A stretch of 64,000 nucleotides of DNA from the NCBI RefSeq assembly GCF_001684975.1, contig NZ_MAYH01000023.1, forward strand, positions 496,001-560,000, in the 5' to 3' direction. Positions 61,301 through 64,000 of the stretch are shown here, piece after piece. The notes beneath the pieces were generated by a model, which had not been told where the DNA came from, searched no databases, and was given only the letters and a program-made list of their open reading frames with translations. The position numbers were made by a program, and so were the translations under genes. The stretch comes from Chryseobacterium artocarpi. Its GTDB lineage: Bacteria > Bacteroidota > Bacteroidia > Flavobacteriales > Weeksellaceae. Positions within the stretch are counted from its first letter, which is position 1. Every line of letters starts with the position of its first letter.

Positions 61301-62602
61301 TTACTTTTTGATCACCTTTTCAGTGGTCAGTTTCTTATCTTTTGTAAGAATTTTTATCAGATAAGTTCCGGGAACAAAATTGTTCATATTTACAATTTCA
61401 GAATTCCCTTCCGAAAGCTTTTGCCCCGAGATGTTATAGATTTCGTACTTCTCCAGTCCTTCTTTCATTTTGATCGTTACAGCTCCTGTAGTAGGATTTG
61501 GATATACTTTTACTTTCACTGAAGAATCTTTAGCCACCTCTGATGTTGAAAGACTTTCCGGCTGAATATTGATTGTATAATCTTCTGCCTGTCCAATAAA
61601 CCAACCGGAAGGACATGGAAGATTTTCCAAAGTTCCCATCCAGGAATTTGATTCATAAGCTTTTACTACTCTTAAACGTGTATTTCCTAATAAGGCATTG
61701 GCAGGAATTGTAATCATTCCGGAAGTAATCCCGGATTGATGTCCTGAAACCGGATCTGAATTATCCAGATATCCCAGATTGAATTTTTCATCAGCATCAA
61801 ACTGATTATTATGATTAAAATCAATATAAGCATATGCAGAAACCGTTGTCTGCCCATGAGTTCCTCCCGTTACCGAAACAGGATAAGTATTTCCTCTGTT
61901 TGCGTTAAAAACGGTACCTGTAAAGTCTTCAATAGTCTCAGCATTTCCATCAATAGAGCTGTCATTGCTTAATCCGTTAAAATCTACACGGGTTATTTCA
62001 CTTACTGTAAGGCTTGTTACATTTTCAGCTCCGCAATAAGGGGATGGGAAACCAACCGTATTTCCAGTGATATTCACGGTATAATCTTCTGTTTGCCCTG
62101 TTCTTAAATTATCACATGCTGTATTGATTGAACTTGGAGCATTCGGATCTGAGTATGCTGCCAGATTACTATTTTTAAGCACTCTCATTCTTGTAAGACC
62201 TGAAGAAGCATTGACAGGTACGTTAATGGTACCATTGATGGTAAAAGCATTTGCAGGAGTTGCCGCATTCAGCTTTCCTATGTAAAAACTCTCTCCAGCA
62301 TCATCAAAGTTTCCGTTTCTGTTGAAGTCTATAAAAACAACAACATCACTTGGAAACGAGCTGGATGGTCCTTTTACAGAGATCTGGTAGCTATTACCAG
62401 CCAATAAGTCTGTAGATATCGAAGTAAAGTCTTCATAGTCGGGCGTAATCCCGGATTGGAATGGTGAGGTATTATTGATGTTTCCAAAAGTGACATTGGT
62501 GATCATGTTGCTATCAGCTCCGTATTGAAAAGTCGGCGTACAATATTGTGCCTCCATCAATGAGCAGAGAATGACAGCAGAAAAGGTAGATAGTTTTTTC
62601 AT
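61301..62602 (-). CDS. secreted GEVED-domain protein with type IX sorting domain
   Basis: 433 residues. Signal peptide to SLMEAQ. Two GEVED domains in tandem (about 20-185 and 190-345), each with DVVVFIDFNRNGNFDDAGES- or YAYIDFNHNNQFDADEKF-type calcium-like loops and a closing GQTEDYTVNI / GQAEDYTINI. The C-terminal sorting domain is VKVYPNPTTGAVTIKMKEGL with FVPGTYLIKI and KKLTTEKVIKK. Exported through T9SS. GEVED units are common in flavobacterial surface proteins; no catalytic domain is present. Confidence 0.9.
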   Translation of the reverse strand: MKKLSTFSAVILCSLMEAQYCTPTFQYGADSNMITNVTFGNINNTSPFQSGITPDYEDFTSISTDLLAGNSYQISVKGPSSSFPSDVVVFIDFNRNGNFDDAGESFYIGKLNAATPANAFTINGTINVPVNASSGLTRMRVLKNSNLAAYSDPNAPSSINTACDNLRTGQTEDYTVNITGNTVGFPSPYCGAENVTSLTVSEITRVDFNGLSNDSSIDGNAETIEDFTGTVFNANRGNTYPVSVTGGTHGQTTVSAYAYIDFNHNNQFDADEKFNLGYLDNSDPVSGHQSGITSGMITIPANALLGNTRLRVVKAYESNSWMGTLENLPCPSGWFIGQAEDYTINIQPESLSTSEVAKDSSVKVKVYPNPTTGAVTIKMKEGLEKYEIYNISGQKLSEGNSEIVNMNNFVPGTYLIKILTKDKKLTTEKVIKK

Positions 62603-62984
62603 TGAGTTCTTAATTTGATTGAGGCAAATTTATATTTATTTAGAATCAATAAAAATAAGAATGTAATGATTTTTGTCAGTTTAATAAAATTTAAAACATT
62701 TTACAATTTAATAACCTAAAACAAAATCCATTTAAATTAATAAATATTAATAGCTTAACTGAATACTATCCGGTAATAAAAATTTTCATGGAAAACATAA
62801 GTAAAACTACCATTCAAGAGTATTCATCAAAGAATTTTATGAATAGTTATAACAACAGGGCTTTAATTCATATGAATTAAGACACATATATACAATAATT
62901 TAAAGCAACTAATCTAATTGATTGCTTCAAGTAAAATAAAAAAAATAAATTGAAATAAAATAATAGAAAAGTATCAATGTTCAC
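62603..62984. other. AT-rich intergenic region
   Basis: 382 bases; apart from the promoter element at 62625-62632 I see no ORF, repeat or strong hairpin. Confidence 0.45.
62625..62632 (-). promoter_or_regulatory. promoter -7 element (TAAATTTG) for the GEVED gene
   Basis: Exact TAnnTTTG on the minus strand, 22 bases before the ATG at 62602. Confidence 0.6.
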
Positions 62985-63485
62985 TTACTCCCTACTCAGC
63001 TGATCAAGCTTTTTCAGTAAGGTAGGAATTCTAAAAGGTCCGTGCATTTTTTCTACATTAAGACTAGCATGATCTACATTCATTCCTTTAGCTGTAACAA
63101 ATAATGGTGTTTTACTTTCTCCACGCAGCACATTTCTCCTTTCAGAATCTGGAGTGGTAAATTCATTCTTAGCAATTCCGATTACAGGATATTTTCCATC
63201 CAAAGCTTCATAAAGATATCCTCCTAAACCTATTTTGCCCTCATTATTAAGAGTTACATAGCCATCCACAATGATAATATCTCCTTCTTTTAAAACAATC
63301 TTTTGCAGTAAACTCAAGATACAAGGCAATTCTCTTTTATAAAAAGCACCACTTTCATATTCTGAACTCACAGGAATTTGTTCTGTAAAAGTTTCTATTT
63401 CCTGATGAGACATCCAGTCTTCAAATGCAATGCAAACAGTATTCGCGTAGTCTTCGTAATAATAACTATCAAATGCGTAGATCAT
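62985..63485 (-). CDS. endonuclease V-like protein, short form
   Basis: 166 residues against about 220 in classical EndoV. A possible first metal Asp is in IYAFDSYYY, a Glu in FYKRELPCIL, a second Asp in IIIVDGYVTLNNEGKIGLGG, followed by VIGIAKNEF, the EndoV order. The usual G-x-A-H-P-R block after the second Asp is missing, being replaced by VTLNNEGK. EndoV cuts next to deaminated bases; this compact Bacteroidota form may have a different target. Single gene with promoter TATTTTTG at 63505-63512. Confidence 0.65.
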   Translation of the reverse strand: MIYAFDSYYYEDYANTVCIAFEDWMSHQEIETFTEQIPVSSEYESGAFYKRELPCILSLLQKIVLKEGDIIIVDGYVTLNNEGKIGLGGYLYEALDGKYPVIGIAKNEFTTPDSERRNVLRGESKTPLFVTAKGMNVDHASLNVEKMHGPFRIPTLLKKLDQLSRE

Positions 63486-63504
63486 TAATAACTAATTTAA
63501 GTAG

Positions 63505-63512
63505 CAAAAATA
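63505..63512 (-). promoter_or_regulatory. promoter -7 element (TATTTTTG) for the endonuclease V-like gene
   Basis: Exact TAnnTTTG on the minus strand, 19 bases before the ATG at 63485. Confidence 0.6.
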
Positions 63513-63628
63513 AGGTTAAAGAACATAAACACTTCTATAATTAACTATAAAATGCCACAAATACACTAAAATAAATCGCGTATCTGTGGCATTAAATATC
63601 TTTATAGGCTTAATTAAAATTGCGCAGA

Positions 63629-64000
63629 TTATTTTCTATCTACAACTATTCTTTCAGCTCTGTTGGCAATATCCCATGCTGTCGTAAAAATCAGCTGAGT
63701 TCTCTTTTCCAACAGGTTATAATCAATCTTTTCAGGATCATCCGTAGGTTTATGGTAATCTTCATGGATACCATCAAAGAAAAATGCTACAGGAACATTA
63801 TTTTTAGCAAAATTATAGTGATCTGAACGGTAATACAATTGTTCAGGATCATTAAGATCGTCATATTTATAATTCAGTTCAAGGTTATTGGTTCTTTTAT
63901 TGGCTGCTTCGTTGATTACTTTAAGCTGAGTACTTAGCATATCGGAACCAATCACATAAACATATTGTTTACCTCTGTTTGCGGGATCATCACGTCCAAT
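63629..64000 (-). CDS. M28 family peptidase (C-terminal part, runs off the window)
   Basis: About 123 visible residues, open at the right edge. YRSDHYNFAKNNVPVAFFFD followed by HEDYHKPTDDPEKIDYNLLE is the C-terminal signature of zinc aminopeptidases of family M28, including one zinc-ligand His (HKPTDD). The N-terminal metal-binding half and any signal peptide are outside the window. In flavobacteria such enzymes are usually exported. Confidence 0.88.
   Translation of the reverse strand: MGRDDPANRGKQYVYVIGSDMLSTQLKVINEAANKRTNNLELNYKYDDLNDPEQLYYRSDHYNFAKNNVPVAFFFDGIHEDYHKPTDDPEKIDYNLLEKRTQLIFTTAWDIANRAERIVVDRK

Noticed and set aside
1..64000. rRNA, tRNA, CRISPR arrays or prophage
   Set aside because: None seen on either strand by reading; tRNA was not checked with a covariance tool, so a missed one is possible.

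Overview
The window looks like a chromosomal segment of a low-GC flavobacterium, most probably Chryseobacterium or a close relative in the Weeksellaceae. The signs are AT-rich intergenic DNA, Bacteroidota-type promoters (TAnnTTTG at -7) just ahead of many genes, type IX secretion components and cargo (PorQ, proteins with a C-terminal sorting domain), a fused ResB-CcsA cytochrome c biogenesis protein, and a lipidated TamA-like protein. The genus call is inference from gene content and style. I see no rRNA, tRNA, CRISPR array, prophage or intact transposase gene.

Layout. 1-5.8 kb: truncated aldehyde dehydrogenase, a 49-residue membrane peptide, an Arc-like regulator next to an SPFH membrane protein, and CcsBA. 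6.2-9.9 kb: a Crp/Fnr regulator downstream of an exported isochorismatase-fold enzyme, then two secreted surface proteins that share a C-terminal module. 10.5-16.1 kb: ftsK, lolA and an LptF/G permease (cell division and envelope transport). 16.1-20.7 kb: a KAS III enzyme, pyrH-frr, and divergent porQ followed by cmk. 20.8-28.8 kb: three small envelope proteins, a TrmH-type methyltransferase overlapping head to head with tamL, a SanA-like protein with a PaaE-like reductase, a thioredoxin lipoprotein, and a FecCD permease.

28.8-29.6 kb is the most disturbed part. Two copies of a hairpin-rich intergenic repeat and a GxxExxY gene lie between the permease and the ATPase of what looks like one iron/cobalamin-type ABC importer. 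At 30.6-37.4 kb a MarR-type gene with two near-identical palindromic operators heads a beta-oxidation cluster in the order fadN-fadA-fadE, as in Bacillus subtilis. This cluster has two insertions: a 124-bp element with terminal inverted repeats holding a fragment of a REP-associated (Y1) transposase, and a four-helix-bundle (23S rRNA intervening-sequence type) gene framed by inverted repeats.

37.5-47.5 kb: YegP, a small HD-domain hydrolase, an M48 membrane protease, a DUF2490 protein, a TonB-dependent receptor, uvrA and a lipoprotein hydrolase. 47.8-56.6 kb is rich in regulators: HxlR/nitroreductase with a tandem operator, MarR with an exported protein, AraC/MFS, and MFS/AraC. 56.7-64 kb: two T9SS cargo proteins around a SWIM-SNF2 helicase, an endonuclease V-like protein, and a truncated M28 peptidase.

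Many start codons were fixed by promoter position. Several upstream TTG or ATG starts overlap a TAnnTTTG element and so cannot lie inside the transcript, which leaves very short leaders as a recurring feature of this genome.
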